A stretch of DNA of 64,000 nucleotides from Wenyingzhuangia fucanilytica. Its GTDB lineage: Bacteria > Bacteroidota > Bacteroidia > Flavobacteriales > Flavobacteriaceae. This document shows, piece by piece, positions 8,241 through 17,800 of this stretch. The translations under genes were made by a program, and so were the position numbers. Within the stretch, counting starts at the first letter, position 1, and each line of letters opens with the position of its first letter. The stretch lies in contig NZ_CP014224.1 in the NCBI RefSeq assembly GCF_001697185.1, positions 3,270,501 to 3,334,500 on the forward strand. Direction: 5' to 3'. The notes beneath the pieces were generated by a model that saw nothing but the letters and a program-made list of their open reading frames with translations, had not been told where the DNA came from and searched no databases.

Positions 8241-10475
8241 TTATTGATTTAAAATATTGTAAAAGTTTTGATATTGCTGATTTGTTGGATCAATTTCAAT
8301 CAGTTTTTTAGCATATTCTTTAGCCTTTACTTTTTGATTGGTTTCATTGTGTATATAAGCCATCAAATAAATTAAATCAGCATTGTTTTCACTTCTTTTT
8401 AATTGTGTGTCTAACACTGTAATTGCTTTTTTAGTTTGCTTATTTTTATAATATAACAATGATAAGTTATAAGCAATTCTATCATTTTCTGGCATAAATT
8501 TAAGTCCTTGCTCTAGTTGAATAATAGCTTCTTTAGGTCGTCCTAATTCATTTAACAACAAACCGTAATTATAATTGGTTAAACCATAACCAGGTTCTTG
8601 TTCTAAAATGGTTTTATAAGCTTCTTCAGACTTTTTATAATCCTTTACTTGATAATATAAATTAGCCAAAGTAGTTCGTACAATATTATTAATAGGATCT
8701 AATTTTAAAGCATCTTCTAAAGTATGAATTGCATTTTCTGTTTTTCCTTTGTTTAAGTAATATTGAGCACGTTTCATTCTACCACCAGAAAACTCTCCTG
8801 TAGCTTTTAAATAATTGGCAAATTCAACCTTTACTTTGTTGTAAAAATCTTTATACTCTTCTGGAATTTTAGAATAAGGAACACTACTTAAAGTAAAAAA
8901 AGCTTTTACTCTAACAGATCTTTTAGCATCTTTTAATAAAGGTAATACAGCTTTGTAATGCTCTGTACCTAAGTTTAAATCTGCTAATAAATCTACAGTA
9001 GCAGCTTTTACCATAGGAGAATCATCTTTTAAAAATTTTAATACTTCAGATACATTAATTTGTCCTCCATAATTTCTAAGGTTTGATACTGCCGAAGCTC
9101 TAGCTATGTTAGGATAAATAGTATCATGAGCTAAAATCATCAAACTATCTCTTCCTCCTACTTCACCTTTAATTCCTGGTGCTAGTTTATCAGAAAAATG
9201 ATTCTTTTTAGGTTCTCCATATAATTTTACAAAGTTATCATACGCCCATTGATCGTCTTTATCTTTATGACATCCTGCACATGCATTTGGAGTTCCATAC
9301 TTTAAACTTAAATCTGGTCTAGGAATTCTAAAACTATGATCTCTTCTAAAATCATTACCCATATAATATTTTCCAGGCATATGGCAGTTAATACACATAG
9401 CTTCTTCGGTTCCCATTTTGTGTTTGTGATGACTTTCTACATTAAAAGTAGCTCCATCATGGCATTGCATACACAATCTGTTATCATCAAATTTACGTTT
9501 GGTAGAATGTGGGTTGTGACAATCTTTACAACTAACACCATTGTGATACATTTTACTTTGTACAAAAGAACCATACACATAGTCTTCATCTAAAATTTGA
9601 CCATCGGCATGATAAATAGGCTCGGTAATTAATTGAGGAAAATAATGATCTAAAAATGTTCCTTGTGGTGTGTGGTGTAAACTGATGTTTTCTCTTCTGG
9701 CATGGCAACGTGCACAAGCATCTACCAATTCTTTAGAGCCTAAACCAACCATTTGCATGGTACCATCGTTTTTGTAATTGTTTCCTTCTACAAGAGCGTT
9801 TTTTACATGGTCTTTTCCTGGTCCATGACAAGCTTCACAACTTACGTTAATAATGGCGTAATTGGTATTGTAGCTATGGTCTTTTTCGTTGTAATTTTTC
9901 TTTACATTGGTACTGTGGCAATCGGCACACATGGTGTTCCAATTCAGTCCTCCTCTACTCCAATGCAACCATTCTTTATGAACTACTTTAAAGTCTGGAT
10001 ATAAATCAAACCATTTCTTTTTTTGTACATCAAAAGCAGTTCTTAAACATTGGTATTGTCCATCGGGAAATAAAACAATGTACTGTTGAAGAGGTGTTAA
10101 TCCAAAAGTGTAAATAATTTCATAATCATGATTGTTTCCATCACGTCCTTCGGTGTTTACATAAAATTTTCCCTCTTTTTGAAAAAAGGTAGAAGTAACA
10201 CCTTGACTCTTAAAAACTTCTCCATTAAAAGGCGCAATAATACTTTGTCTATTGGCTTTTTGCATAGATTTATCATGATGAGATCCTTCCCAATCTTTAA
10301 ATTGATTAGGATGACATTCTTTACATTTTTGACTTCCTACATAATGTTTGTTTGGAATACTATCTGTATTGGTAAAAATAGCATTAGGATCTATTTTTTG
10401 ATAGGAACTCTCCTCCTTTTGTTTACAAGAAACAAGGATAATTGTAAATGTTAAAAGTAAAAATAAATGCTTCAA
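8241..10475 (-). CDS. Octaheme c-type cytochrome lipoprotein with TPR domain
   Basis: A 744-residue exported lipoprotein (lipobox LVSC, lipidated Cys at about 17). Eight CxxCH haem-binding motifs are visible: CKECH 51, CADCH 183, CEACH 213, CARCH 254, CKDCH 316, CMQCH 335, CINCH 361 and CAGCH 399. They are followed by a helical HEAT-like region (about 450-540) and several tetratricopeptide repeats (about 560-740), with the FMPENDRIAYNLSLLYYK-type pattern. The haem part resembles the cytochrome c554/multihaem nitrite-reductase-like superfamily. It should carry electrons or reduce a substrate at the periplasmic face, but the substrate is unknown. It sits between an FGE-fold lipoprotein and a 53-residue membrane peptide, all leftward. 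Confidence 0.88.
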   Translation of the reverse strand: MKHLFLLLTFTIILVSCKQKEESSYQKIDPNAIFTNTDSIPNKHYVGSQKCKECHPNQFKDWEGSHHDKSMQKANRQSIIAPFNGEVFKSQGVTSTFFQKEGKFYVNTEGRDGNNHDYEIIYTFGLTPLQQYIVLFPDGQYQCLRTAFDVQKKKWFDLYPDFKVVHKEWLHWSRGGLNWNTMCADCHSTNVKKNYNEKDHSYNTNYAIINVSCEACHGPGKDHVKNALVEGNNYKNDGTMQMVGLGSKELVDACARCHARRENISLHHTPQGTFLDHYFPQLITEPIYHADGQILDEDYVYGSFVQSKMYHNGVSCKDCHNPHSTKRKFDDNRLCMQCHDGATFNVESHHKHKMGTEEAMCINCHMPGKYYMGNDFRRDHSFRIPRPDLSLKYGTPNACAGCHKDKDDQWAYDNFVKLYGEPKKNHFSDKLAPGIKGEVGGRDSLMILAHDTIYPNIARASAVSNLRNYGGQINVSEVLKFLKDDSPMVKAATVDLLADLNLGTEHYKAVLPLLKDAKRSVRVKAFFTLSSVPYSKIPEEYKDFYNKVKVEFANYLKATGEFSGGRMKRAQYYLNKGKTENAIHTLEDALKLDPINNIVRTTLANLYYQVKDYKKSEEAYKTILEQEPGYGLTNYNYGLLLNELGRPKEAIIQLEQGLKFMPENDRIAYNLSLLYYKNKQTKKAITVLDTQLKRSENNADLIYLMAYIHNETNQKVKAKEYAKKLIEIDPTNQQYQNFYNILNQ

Positions 10476-10538
10476 GTTTGTTGATGGTTTTTGTTGATGG
10501 TTTTTAGTTTTTTAACCTAAAACGCTACAACTATTTTA

Positions 10539-11462
10539 TTATTCTGCAGATTTTGCACATCTGAATCCCATATTAAATATAGAAGAATCTACAGTGTTTT
10601 GACCTCTAAAAGTAGTAGTGTAACTTAATTCTAAAGCCTCATCATACATAAAAGAACCACCTCTAGTAACTTTAGTTTGCTCGCTTTTATTGTAAGGAAT
10701 TTCATTACTATAAGGAGCAAAAGTTGTAGCTGTCCATTGCCAAACATTTCCTACCATATCATAAAGACCGCTTTTACTTTTAGGAAAAGTTCCAACTGGC
10801 GAAGTGTAAAAATAACCATCTTCTACTTTTTGATCTTGAATGGTTTTACCATCCCAAATATTAGCCATTGGTTTACCATCAACGCTTACAGTGTTTCCCC
10901 AAGGATATTTAATGTTTTCTCCATTTTTAGCAGCAAATTCCCACTCGTATTCTGTTGGTAATCTTTTTCCAGCCCAATTAGCATAAGCTGTAGCATCGTT
11001 CCAGCTGATATGGGTTACAGGATGATTATCAATAGCTTTTTCACCATTAGGTCCTAAAGGATATTCCCAATAAGTTCCTTTTAATAATTCCCAACGGAGG
11101 TTTTTAAAATCAAAAACACCAGAATCTCCATAGTTTTCAGCTTCGGTAACATAATTTGTAGCTTCTATAAATTTTCTAAAATCAGCAACAGTAACCAAAT
11201 AAGTATCTAAATAAAAAGGAGCTATTTCTTTACTAAAAGCAGGGGTTTCAATAGGGGTTCTATCGTTAGCTCCAATGGTAATATTTCCTCCTTTAAAATA
11301 AATCATTTTAGAAGTATCTGCAGAAACTTCGTTTTTAGTATTGGCATTGTTTTCTATTTGTTCTATAGGTGCCGTAGTAGTTGTTTGTTCTTTTTTATTT
11401 TTGGTTTGGGTATTGCATGAAGTTAAAACAGCAATTGATAATAGGGATAATAAATATTTCAT
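10539..11462 (-). CDS. FGE/SUMF1-fold lipoprotein lacking the catalytic cysteines
   Basis: About 307 residues. The start at 11462 (MKYLLSLLSIAVLTSC) gives a clean lipoprotein signal; a longer start 36 bases upstream only adds a poor leader. The body is a formylglycine-generating-enzyme/SUMF1-type domain: FYLDTYLVTVADFRKFI, HPVTHISWNDATAYANWAGK, RLPTEYEWEFAAK, LYDMVGNVWQW, TRGGSF and MGFRCAK. True FGE has two cysteines after RGGS; here the segment reads RGGSFMYDEALELS with none, so copper-dependent sulfatase activation is unlikely. The gap to the cytochrome gene is 63 bases, suggesting one transcription unit. A structural or partner role for the cytochrome is inference. Confidence 0.85.
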   Translation of the reverse strand: MKYLLSLLSIAVLTSCNTQTKNKKEQTTTTAPIEQIENNANTKNEVSADTSKMIYFKGGNITIGANDRTPIETPAFSKEIAPFYLDTYLVTVADFRKFIEATNYVTEAENYGDSGVFDFKNLRWELLKGTYWEYPLGPNGEKAIDNHPVTHISWNDATAYANWAGKRLPTEYEWEFAAKNGENIKYPWGNTVSVDGKPMANIWDGKTIQDQKVEDGYFYTSPVGTFPKSKSGLYDMVGNVWQWTATTFAPYSNEIPYNKSEQTKVTRGGSFMYDEALELSYTTTFRGQNTVDSSIFNMGFRCAKSAE

Positions 11463-11511
11463 TGGATATAATTTTATAGCTAATGCAATATTATCCATTT
11501 ATATCTAATTT

Positions 11512-11545
11512 TTTGTTAAGTTGTAGCAATAAGATACTATTTTTG
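11512..11545 (+). promoter_or_regulatory. Putative promoter of comEB
   Basis: TTTG at 11512-11515 and TATTTTTG at 11538-11545 are separated by 22 bases, close to the Bacteroidota TTTG / TAnnTTTG arrangement. They lie 28 bases before the deaminase ATG. Confidence 0.45.
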
Positions 11546-11573
11546 TACAAAATACTTCTAAAAACAGGTTGAT

Positions 11574-12020
11574 ATGATTACTACGTTGGATGAAAAACAA
11601 TTAAAGTATGATACTGCATATTTAAGAATGGCTTTTGAATGGGCAAAATTGTCACATTGTAAAAGAAAACAAGTAGGTGCTTTAATTGTAAAAGACCGTA
11701 TGATTATTTCTGATGGATATAATGGAACACCAACTGGTTTTGAGAATTGTTGTGAAGATGATAATTATGACACCAAATGGACGGTGTTACATGCAGAGGC
11801 TAATGCTATTTTAAAAGTGGCTTCTTCAACTCAATCTACAAAAGACGCTACTTTGTATATTACTTTATCTCCTTGTAAGGATTGTAGTAAATTAATTCAT
11901 CAATCTGGAATTAATAGAGTAGTTTACGCAAATGAATATAAAGACACCACTGGGATTGATTTTTTAAGAAAAGCAGGTGTTGAATTATTGAAATTAGATA
12001 TTGATGAAGCAAAACAATAA
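11574..12020 (+). CDS. comEB: Deoxycytidylate (dCMP) deaminase
   Basis: A 148-residue zinc-dependent deaminase that makes dUMP from dCMP for thymidylate synthesis. The zinc/catalytic motifs HAEANAI (about residues 80-86, with the proton-shuttling Glu) and PCKDC (about 104-108) are both intact. The SHCKRKQVGALIVKD opening and the GYNGTPTGFENC substrate loop are typical of the ComEB group. The length is normal. Its 3' end overlaps the start of the following protease gene by 17 bases, so the two are likely translationally coupled. Confidence 0.93.
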   Translation: MITTLDEKQLKYDTAYLRMAFEWAKLSHCKRKQVGALIVKDRMIISDGYNGTPTGFENCCEDDNYDTKWTVLHAEANAILKVASSTQSTKDATLYITLSPCKDCSKLIHQSGINRVVYANEYKDTTGIDFLRKAGVELLKLDIDEAKQ

Positions 12021-13560
12021 CCTTCCACTATTTATAGGAATTTCTATTGCCTTAGGAATTATTATAGGTAGTTTTTTTAACGTAAAAAACACAGGAACTT
12101 TTTATCCTGTAAGTTCTAATACTTCTAACGGTAAATTAAACACGGTTTTAAAATTTATTGAAAGCGAATATGTTGATGATGTAAATGTTGAAAAAATTAC
12201 CGATGAAGTTATTTCTGATATTTTAGATAAGTTAGACCCCCACTCTACTTACGTTCCTAAAGAAATTCAGGCCTATACTCAAGAAACTATGAATGGAAAT
12301 TTTGTAGGTATTGGAGTACAGTTTGTGGTTAAAAAAGATACTGTTGTAGTAGTTAAAGTTATTCCAGATGGTCCAAGTTTAAAGGCAGGATTAAGAGCTG
12401 GAGATAGATTAATTATGGCCGATAAAGATACTTTATACGGTAAAAATATTACTTCAGAAGATGTAGTCTCTAAATTAAAAGGGGAAGAAAATAGTCAGGT
12501 TTTAGTTAAAGTTTTTAGACCTGGAAACGATAAAACAATAGATTTTAACATCACAAGAGGTAAAGTAGCTATTAAAAGCGTTCCTGTTGCCTACAAAATA
12601 ACAGATAGTTTAGGGTATATTAAATTGGTTCGTTTTGCCATGACTTCTTATGATGAATTTAAAACAGCTTTAAACAAATTACAAGAACAAGGAATTAAAG
12701 ATTTGGTTTTAGATTTAAGAGGAAATCCTGGTGGATATATGCATATTGCCGACCAAATTTCTGATGAATTTTTAGCCGATGGAAAACTAATTGTTTATAC
12801 AAAAAACAAAAAAGGACGTCAAAAAAATACAGTAGCCACTAGTAAAGGTTCTTTTGAAAAAGGACATATTTATGTTTTGGTAGATGAAAATTCGGCATCG
12901 GCAAGTGAAATTGTTTCTGGAGCTTTGCAAGATAATGATAGAGGAACCATTATTGGTCGTAGAACTTTTGGAAAAGGATTGGTACAACAAGAATTAGATT
13001 TTAATGATGGTTCTGCCATGAGGTTAACCATTGCCAGATACTACACTCCTACAGGTCGTTCTATTCAAAAACCTTATGGTGATGAAGATGGTTATGAAAA
13101 TGAAGTTCTAAGCAGATATAAAAACGGAGAGCTGTTTAATAAAGACAGTATTAAAGTGATAGATTCTTTAAAATACACTACTCCAAAAGGAAAATTGGTT
13201 TATGGTGGCGGTGGAATTACTCCAGATGTTTTTATTCCTTTAGACACGCTTAATAGCGTTAATTTTGCTGAATTAAATATGATTAACAATTTTGTATATA
13301 GTTATATTGATAATCATAGAGATGAATTAAAAGTTTATAATAACAGTAACTTCATCAAAGATTTTAAAATTACAGCAGAGATTAAAAATGAATTTGATAA
13401 ATATATAGTTCCTTATAAATTTAATAATCAAGAATTAGTAGATGATTTGCTAAAAGAAAATTTTGCAAATAGTTTAATGAGTGATGAAGTTTATTATCAA
13501 TTAATTCAGAAAAGAGATCCGTATATTTTAAAAGTAATTGCATTAGAACAAAATCAATAA
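12004..13560 (+). CDS. C-terminal processing peptidase, S41 family
   Basis: About 518 residues (start at ATG 12004, inside the end of comEB). An N-terminal membrane helix or uncleaved signal (residues 8-22) anchors a periplasmic protease. A PDZ domain follows (about 85-170), then the tail-specific-protease domain with SASASE (about 297-302) and GRRTFGKGLVQQ (Lys at about 324) forming the Ser-Lys dyad. CtpA-type enzymes trim C-termini of exported proteins. It forms a tight cluster with comEB and the downstream phosphatase gene, which begins two bases after its stop. Confidence 0.93.
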   Translation: MKQNNNLPLFIGISIALGIIIGSFFNVKNTGTFYPVSSNTSNGKLNTVLKFIESEYVDDVNVEKITDEVISDILDKLDPHSTYVPKEIQAYTQETMNGNFVGIGVQFVVKKDTVVVVKVIPDGPSLKAGLRAGDRLIMADKDTLYGKNITSEDVVSKLKGEENSQVLVKVFRPGNDKTIDFNITRGKVAIKSVPVAYKITDSLGYIKLVRFAMTSYDEFKTALNKLQEQGIKDLVLDLRGNPGGYMHIADQISDEFLADGKLIVYTKNKKGRQKNTVATSKGSFEKGHIYVLVDENSASASEIVSGALQDNDRGTIIGRRTFGKGLVQQELDFNDGSAMRLTIARYYTPTGRSIQKPYGDEDGYENEVLSRYKNGELFNKDSIKVIDSLKYTTPKGKLVYGGGGITPDVFIPLDTLNSVNFAELNMINNFVYSYIDNHRDELKVYNNSNFIKDFKITAEIKNEFDKYIVPYKFNNQELVDDLLKENFANSLMSDEVYYQLIQKRDPYILKVIALEQNQ

Positions 13561-13562
13561 CC

Positions 13563-14324
13563 TTGAATACTAAGAAAATTTACTTTGCTTCCGATCAACA
13601 TTTTGGAGCGCCCACTCCTGAAAAAAGTTTGGAAAGAGAAAAAATATTTGTGCAATGGTTAGATACTGTTAAGCACGATGCAGATATTATTTTTTTACTA
13701 GGAGATTTATTTGATTTCTGGTTTGAATACAAACACGTGGTCCCAAAAGGATATATTAGATTGTTTGGAAAATTAGCAGAATTAAGAGATGCAGGTATCG
13801 ATATTCGTTTTTTTGTTGGGAATCACGATTTATGGATGAAAGATTATTTTGAAAAAGAATTAGGAATTCCTGTATATCACGAACCCAAAGAATTTACACT
13901 ACAAGGAAAAACTTTTTTAATTGGTCATGGAGATGGATTAGGCCCAGGAGATAGAGGTTATAAATTCATTAAAAAAATATTTACAAACCCTGTTTGTAAT
14001 TGGTTATTTAAATGGTTACATCCAGATTTAGCCATTAGTTTTGGAAAATATTTATCTCTAGAAAACAAAACAGTTTCTGGTCAAGAAGATGTACATTTTT
14101 TAGGAGAAGACAAAGAATATTTAATACTGTATTGTAAAGAAATTTTAGAACAAAAGCATTACGATTATTTTGTTTTTGGTCATAGACACTTACCTATGAT
14201 TTATGATTTACCTAAAAATTCAAAATATGTAAATACAGGAGATTGGATTACTTATTTTACTTATGGAGAGTTGGTTAACGGTAATTTTGAGATTAAAGAA
14301 TATTTAAAATCATCCGAAGCATAA
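13563..14324 (+). CDS. UDP-2,3-diacylglucosamine diphosphatase (LpxH-like metallophosphoesterase), TTG start
   Basis: A 253-residue calcineurin-type phosphoesterase. Metal-binding motifs appear in order: SDQHFG (about 10-15), GDLFDFW, GNHDLW, GHGDG and GHRHLP, as in LpxH, which hydrolyses UDP-2,3-diacylglucosamine to lipid X in lipid A synthesis at the cytoplasmic face. Members with this motif set are annotated as LpxH in Bacteroidota, though the canonical SDLHL is SDQHF here. No ATG lies between the upstream in-frame stop (13545-13547) and the first metal motif, so TTG 13563 is the only reasonable start. Confidence 0.86.
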   Translation: MNTKKIYFASDQHFGAPTPEKSLEREKIFVQWLDTVKHDADIIFLLGDLFDFWFEYKHVVPKGYIRLFGKLAELRDAGIDIRFFVGNHDLWMKDYFEKELGIPVYHEPKEFTLQGKTFLIGHGDGLGPGDRGYKFIKKIFTNPVCNWLFKWLHPDLAISFGKYLSLENKTVSGQEDVHFLGEDKEYLILYCKEILEQKHYDYFVFGHRHLPMIYDLPKNSKYVNTGDWITYFTYGELVNGNFEIKEYLKSSEA

Positions 14325-14381
14325 TTTTTTTAAATTTTAGTTTTATATACGTTATTTTAGAGTTTTTAAAACTAACTAATA

Positions 14382-16655
14382 ATGAAACGTATAAAAACTG
14401 TTGTAGCTACCCTACTTACTTCTGTTTTGTTGTTTTCTTGTAAAACAAAAACAACTACTCAAAAAAATAATATAGACAATAAAGTAGATAGTCTACTAAA
14501 AATCATGTCTGTAGAAGAAAAAATAGGTCAGATGACTCAAATCACTTTGTCTACTTTTTTAACAACCAATACTTTTGATCAACACACAAAAATTCCTACT
14601 AAAAAAATTAAAGAAGCTATTGTAGATTACAAAGTAGGATCTGTGTTAAATGTGATTAGTACTGCTTATGATTTGCCTACTTGGCATAATTTACTGACAC
14701 AAATTCAAGATGAAGCTCAGAAAACCCCTAATAAAATTCCTGTTTTATACGGAATTGATGCTATTCATGGAGCAACATATACTGTAAATTCTACACTATT
14801 TCCACACAATATTGGTTTGGCTGCTACTCGTAATGATGATATTGTTAAAGAAGGAGCTAAAATTACTGCAAAAGAAGTGAGAGCTTCTGGAATTCGTTGG
14901 AATTTCGATCCTGTTTTTGATATCGGTCGTCAACCCTTGTGGCCTCGTTTTCCAGAAACTTTTGGAGAAGATTTAACTATTGTTACCAATATGGGAGTTG
15001 CAACTGTTAAAGGATATGAAGAAGATGGTTTAAAGAATCAAACTGCTGTAGCTTCTTGTATGAAACATTTTGTTGGTTATTCTGGGCCAAGGTCAGGAAA
15101 AGATAGAACCCCTGCTTATATTCCAGATATTGAATTATGGGAATATTATTTGCCTCAATTTAAAGCTGCTATAGATGCAGGAGCATCAACTATTATGATA
15201 AATTCAGGATCCGTAAACGGAATTCCTGGTCATGCTAATGAGTATTTGTTAAAAACGGTTTTAAGAGATCAATTTGGCTTTAATGGAGTTGCTGTTTCTG
15301 ATTGGGAAGATATTATTCGTTTACACACCAAGCATAAAATAGCTAATACTCCTAAAGAAGCAGTAAAAATAGCAGTAAATGCAGGGATAGACATGTCTAT
15401 GGTACCAGGAGATTATTCTTTCTTTACTTATTTGGTAGAATTGGTAAATGAAGGAGGTGTTTCTATGCAAAGAATAGATGAGGCTGTGGGTAGAATTTTA
15501 AAATTAAAATTTGAATTAGGCTTGTTTAATCATCCTTATCCTGAGAAAGAAGCTGTTCAAAATTTTGGAGGGTCATCATATAAAAAATCAGCATTAGATG
15601 CAGCAAGAGAATCTATTACTTTATTAAAAAACGAGGATAATGTTTTGCCAATATCTAAAAACAGTAAAATTTTAGTTGCTGGGCCTGGAGCCAATTCTTT
15701 AGCTAATTTAAATGGTTGTTGGTCTTATACTTGGCAAGGAGATGATGAAAGCAAATACCCTAAACAAGAAATAACCATTGCCCAAGCATTGGAGCAAGAG
15801 TTTGGTGTGAATAATGTAAAAAACATATCGGTTAATGGTTTTAATAATTCTAAAAATTTTGAGTTAAAAGCTTTACAAAATGCAGCCAAAGGAGTTGATT
15901 ATATTGTATTGTGTTTAGGTGAAAATGCTTATGCAGAATCTCCAGGAGTAATTAATGATTTAACTCTTGACAACAATCAAATTGCATTAGCAAATGCTGC
16001 AATAGCAACTAATAAAAAAGTGATTTTAGTTTTAACAGAAGGTAGACCAAGAATCATTAGTTCTTTTGTAGATAAAATTCAAGGAGTACTACAAGCCTAT
16101 TGGCCAGGTAGCCAAGGAGCAAAAGCAATTGCAGAAATTATTATTGGTAAAGTAAACCCAAGTGGAGTACTACCCTACTCTTATCCTCGTTATACAGGTG
16201 ATATTTTGACATATGATCATAAATTTTCAGAGGCTTTAAAAGAAGTAGAACCAAATGTGGTAAAACAGGTTGATTATGATGCTCAATGGGCTTTTGGTCA
16301 TGGTTTAAGCTATACATCTTTTGAATATTCGGAGATCAAATTATCATCAAATATTTTAAAAGGAAATGAAACAATAGAGGTTTCTGTTGAGGTTGTTAAT
16401 ACCGGAAATAGAGATGGAAAATTAGCGGTAGAATTATATACCAATGATGAATTTGCAAGTATTGCTCCTTCTGTAAAAAGATTAAGAAAGTATAAAAAAG
16501 TAAGTCTGAAAAAAGGAGAAACCAAAACGGTAACTTTTACATTAAAAGCAACCGATTTATCTTTTGTAAATAAAAATTTAAAAAGAGTTACCGAAGAGGG
16601 AGATTTTAAAGTATTTATAGGAAATAAAGAAACTAGATTTACTTATGTAAACTAA
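14382..16655 (+). CDS. bglX: Glycoside hydrolase family 3 beta-glucosidase, lipoprotein
   Basis: A 757-residue periplasmic or surface lipoprotein (signal ending LLFSC, lipidated Cys at about 20). The N-terminal GH3 barrel contains KHFVGYSGPRSGKDR and the nucleophile motif VAVSDWED with Asp at about 307. The second alpha/beta domain follows (ITLLKNEDNVLP, LCLGENAYAESPG), and a fibronectin-III-like domain closes the protein (about 660-757). BglX-type enzymes release terminal glucose from beta-glucans such as laminarin-derived oligosaccharides. The length is normal. No SusC/D genes flank it, so the natural glycan is not shown by context. Confidence 0.93.
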   Translation: MKRIKTVVATLLTSVLLFSCKTKTTTQKNNIDNKVDSLLKIMSVEEKIGQMTQITLSTFLTTNTFDQHTKIPTKKIKEAIVDYKVGSVLNVISTAYDLPTWHNLLTQIQDEAQKTPNKIPVLYGIDAIHGATYTVNSTLFPHNIGLAATRNDDIVKEGAKITAKEVRASGIRWNFDPVFDIGRQPLWPRFPETFGEDLTIVTNMGVATVKGYEEDGLKNQTAVASCMKHFVGYSGPRSGKDRTPAYIPDIELWEYYLPQFKAAIDAGASTIMINSGSVNGIPGHANEYLLKTVLRDQFGFNGVAVSDWEDIIRLHTKHKIANTPKEAVKIAVNAGIDMSMVPGDYSFFTYLVELVNEGGVSMQRIDEAVGRILKLKFELGLFNHPYPEKEAVQNFGGSSYKKSALDAARESITLLKNEDNVLPISKNSKILVAGPGANSLANLNGCWSYTWQGDDESKYPKQEITIAQALEQEFGVNNVKNISVNGFNNSKNFELKALQNAAKGVDYIVLCLGENAYAESPGVINDLTLDNNQIALANAAIATNKKVILVLTEGRPRIISSFVDKIQGVLQAYWPGSQGAKAIAEIIIGKVNPSGVLPYSYPRYTGDILTYDHKFSEALKEVEPNVVKQVDYDAQWAFGHGLSYTSFEYSEIKLSSNILKGNETIEVSVEVVNTGNRDGKLAVELYTNDEFASIAPSVKRLRKYKKVSLKKGETKTVTFTLKATDLSFVNKNLKRVTEEGDFKVFIGNKETRFTYVN

Positions 16656-16672
16656 TAGTTTTATTCAATTTT

Positions 16673-16706
16673 AAAAAGAGTCAAAAATTTTTTTTGACTC
16701 TTTTTT
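16673..16706 (+). terminator. Terminator after the GH3 gene
   Basis: The A-rich arm aaaaagagtcaaaaa pairs with tttttgactcttttt, giving a GAGTC core stem and a T-run. It lies directly after the GH3 stop and before the bat operon. Confidence 0.85.
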
Positions 16707-16810
16707 GTTTATTATAAACTGACAAATAAGCCATATTCCATACATTATTGTATTTTGGTACACAAATTGATTAAAACACAACTGTATTAAGAATAAAACC
16801 TTATAAAACA

Positions 16811-17800
16811 ATGGAAGTAGACGTAAGAGCTATCAGCGAAAAAATCGAAAGAGAAAGTGCATTTGTGGATTTATTGTCCATGGAAATGAACAAAGTTATT
16901 GTAGGTCAAAAACACATGGTTGACCGGTTGTTGATTGGTTTGCTAGGGAACGGACATATTTTATTAGAAGGAGTTCCAGGTTTGGCAAAAACTTTAGCTA
17001 TTAATACGCTTGCAAAAGCGGTTGATGGGGAGTTTAGTCGAATTCAATTTACCCCAGATTTATTACCAGCCGATGTGGTTGGAACCATGATATACAACAT
17101 GAAAGAAAATGACTTTTCTATTAAGAAAGGGCCTATTTTTGCAAACTTTGTATTGGCAGATGAAATTAACCGTGCTCCAGCAAAAGTGCAATCAGCATTG
17201 TTAGAAGCCATGCAAGAACGTCAGATCACTATTGGTGATGAAACTTTTAAGTTAGACGAACCTTTCTTGGTAATGGCAACTCAAAACCCAGTAGATCAAG
17301 AAGGAACATATACCTTACCAGAAGCACAGGTAGACCGTTTTATGCTTAAAGTAGTGATTGATTATCCTAAGTTAGAAGAGGAGCAATTAATTATGAGAGC
17401 AAACTTATCGGGGGCATATGAAAAAGTAAATCCTGTAGTTTCTTTAGAGCAAATTATCAATGCTCGTAAAGTGGTAAACGAGGTTTATATGGATGAAAAA
17501 ATTGAAAAATATATTCTTGATTTAATTTTTGCTACTCGTTATCCAGAAAAATATGGATTAGAAAACTTAAAAGGATTAATTTCTTTTGGAGCTTCTCCTC
17601 GTGGTAGTATTTCTTTAGCCAAAGCAGCTAAATGTCATGCATTCATCAAACGTAGAGGATATGTGATTCCAGAAGATGTAAGAGCGGTTGTGTTAGATAT
17701 TTTACGTCACCGTATTGGAATTACTTACGAAGCAGAAGCAGAAAATGTAACTGCAGAAGATATTGTAAACCAAATAGTAAACGTAGTAGAAGTACCTTAA
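16811..17800 (+). CDS. MoxR-family AAA+ ATPase, first gene of the bat operon
   Basis: A 329-residue AAA+ ATPase. The Walker A-like loop EGVPGLAKT (about residues 55-63), Walker B VLADEINRAP (about 115-124), sensor MATQNPVDQEGTY and arginine-finger region are all present. MoxR ATPases act as chaperones that help assemble complexes with VWA proteins. Here the next genes encode DUF58 and VWA-domain proteins, the standard Bacteroidota aerotolerance (bat) order. The length is normal. Confidence 0.94.
   Translation: MEVDVRAISEKIERESAFVDLLSMEMNKVIVGQKHMVDRLLIGLLGNGHILLEGVPGLAKTLAINTLAKAVDGEFSRIQFTPDLLPADVVGTMIYNMKENDFSIKKGPIFANFVLADEINRAPAKVQSALLEAMQERQITIGDETFKLDEPFLVMATQNPVDQEGTYTLPEAQVDRFMLKVVIDYPKLEEEQLIMRANLSGAYEKVNPVVSLEQIINARKVVNEVYMDEKIEKYILDLIFATRYPEKYGLENLKGLISFGASPRGSISLAKAAKCHAFIKRRGYVIPEDVRAVVLDILRHRIGITYEAEAENVTAEDIVNQIVNVVEVP

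Noticed and set aside
10476-10505. Direct repeat tgttgatggttttt before the cytochrome gene
   Set aside because: A simple two-copy tandem duplication with no palindromic or promoter feature; no function can be argued.
10539-11462. Sulfatase-activating formylglycine-generating enzyme
   Set aside because: Both catalytic cysteines after the RGGS motif are missing and no sulfatase gene is nearby.
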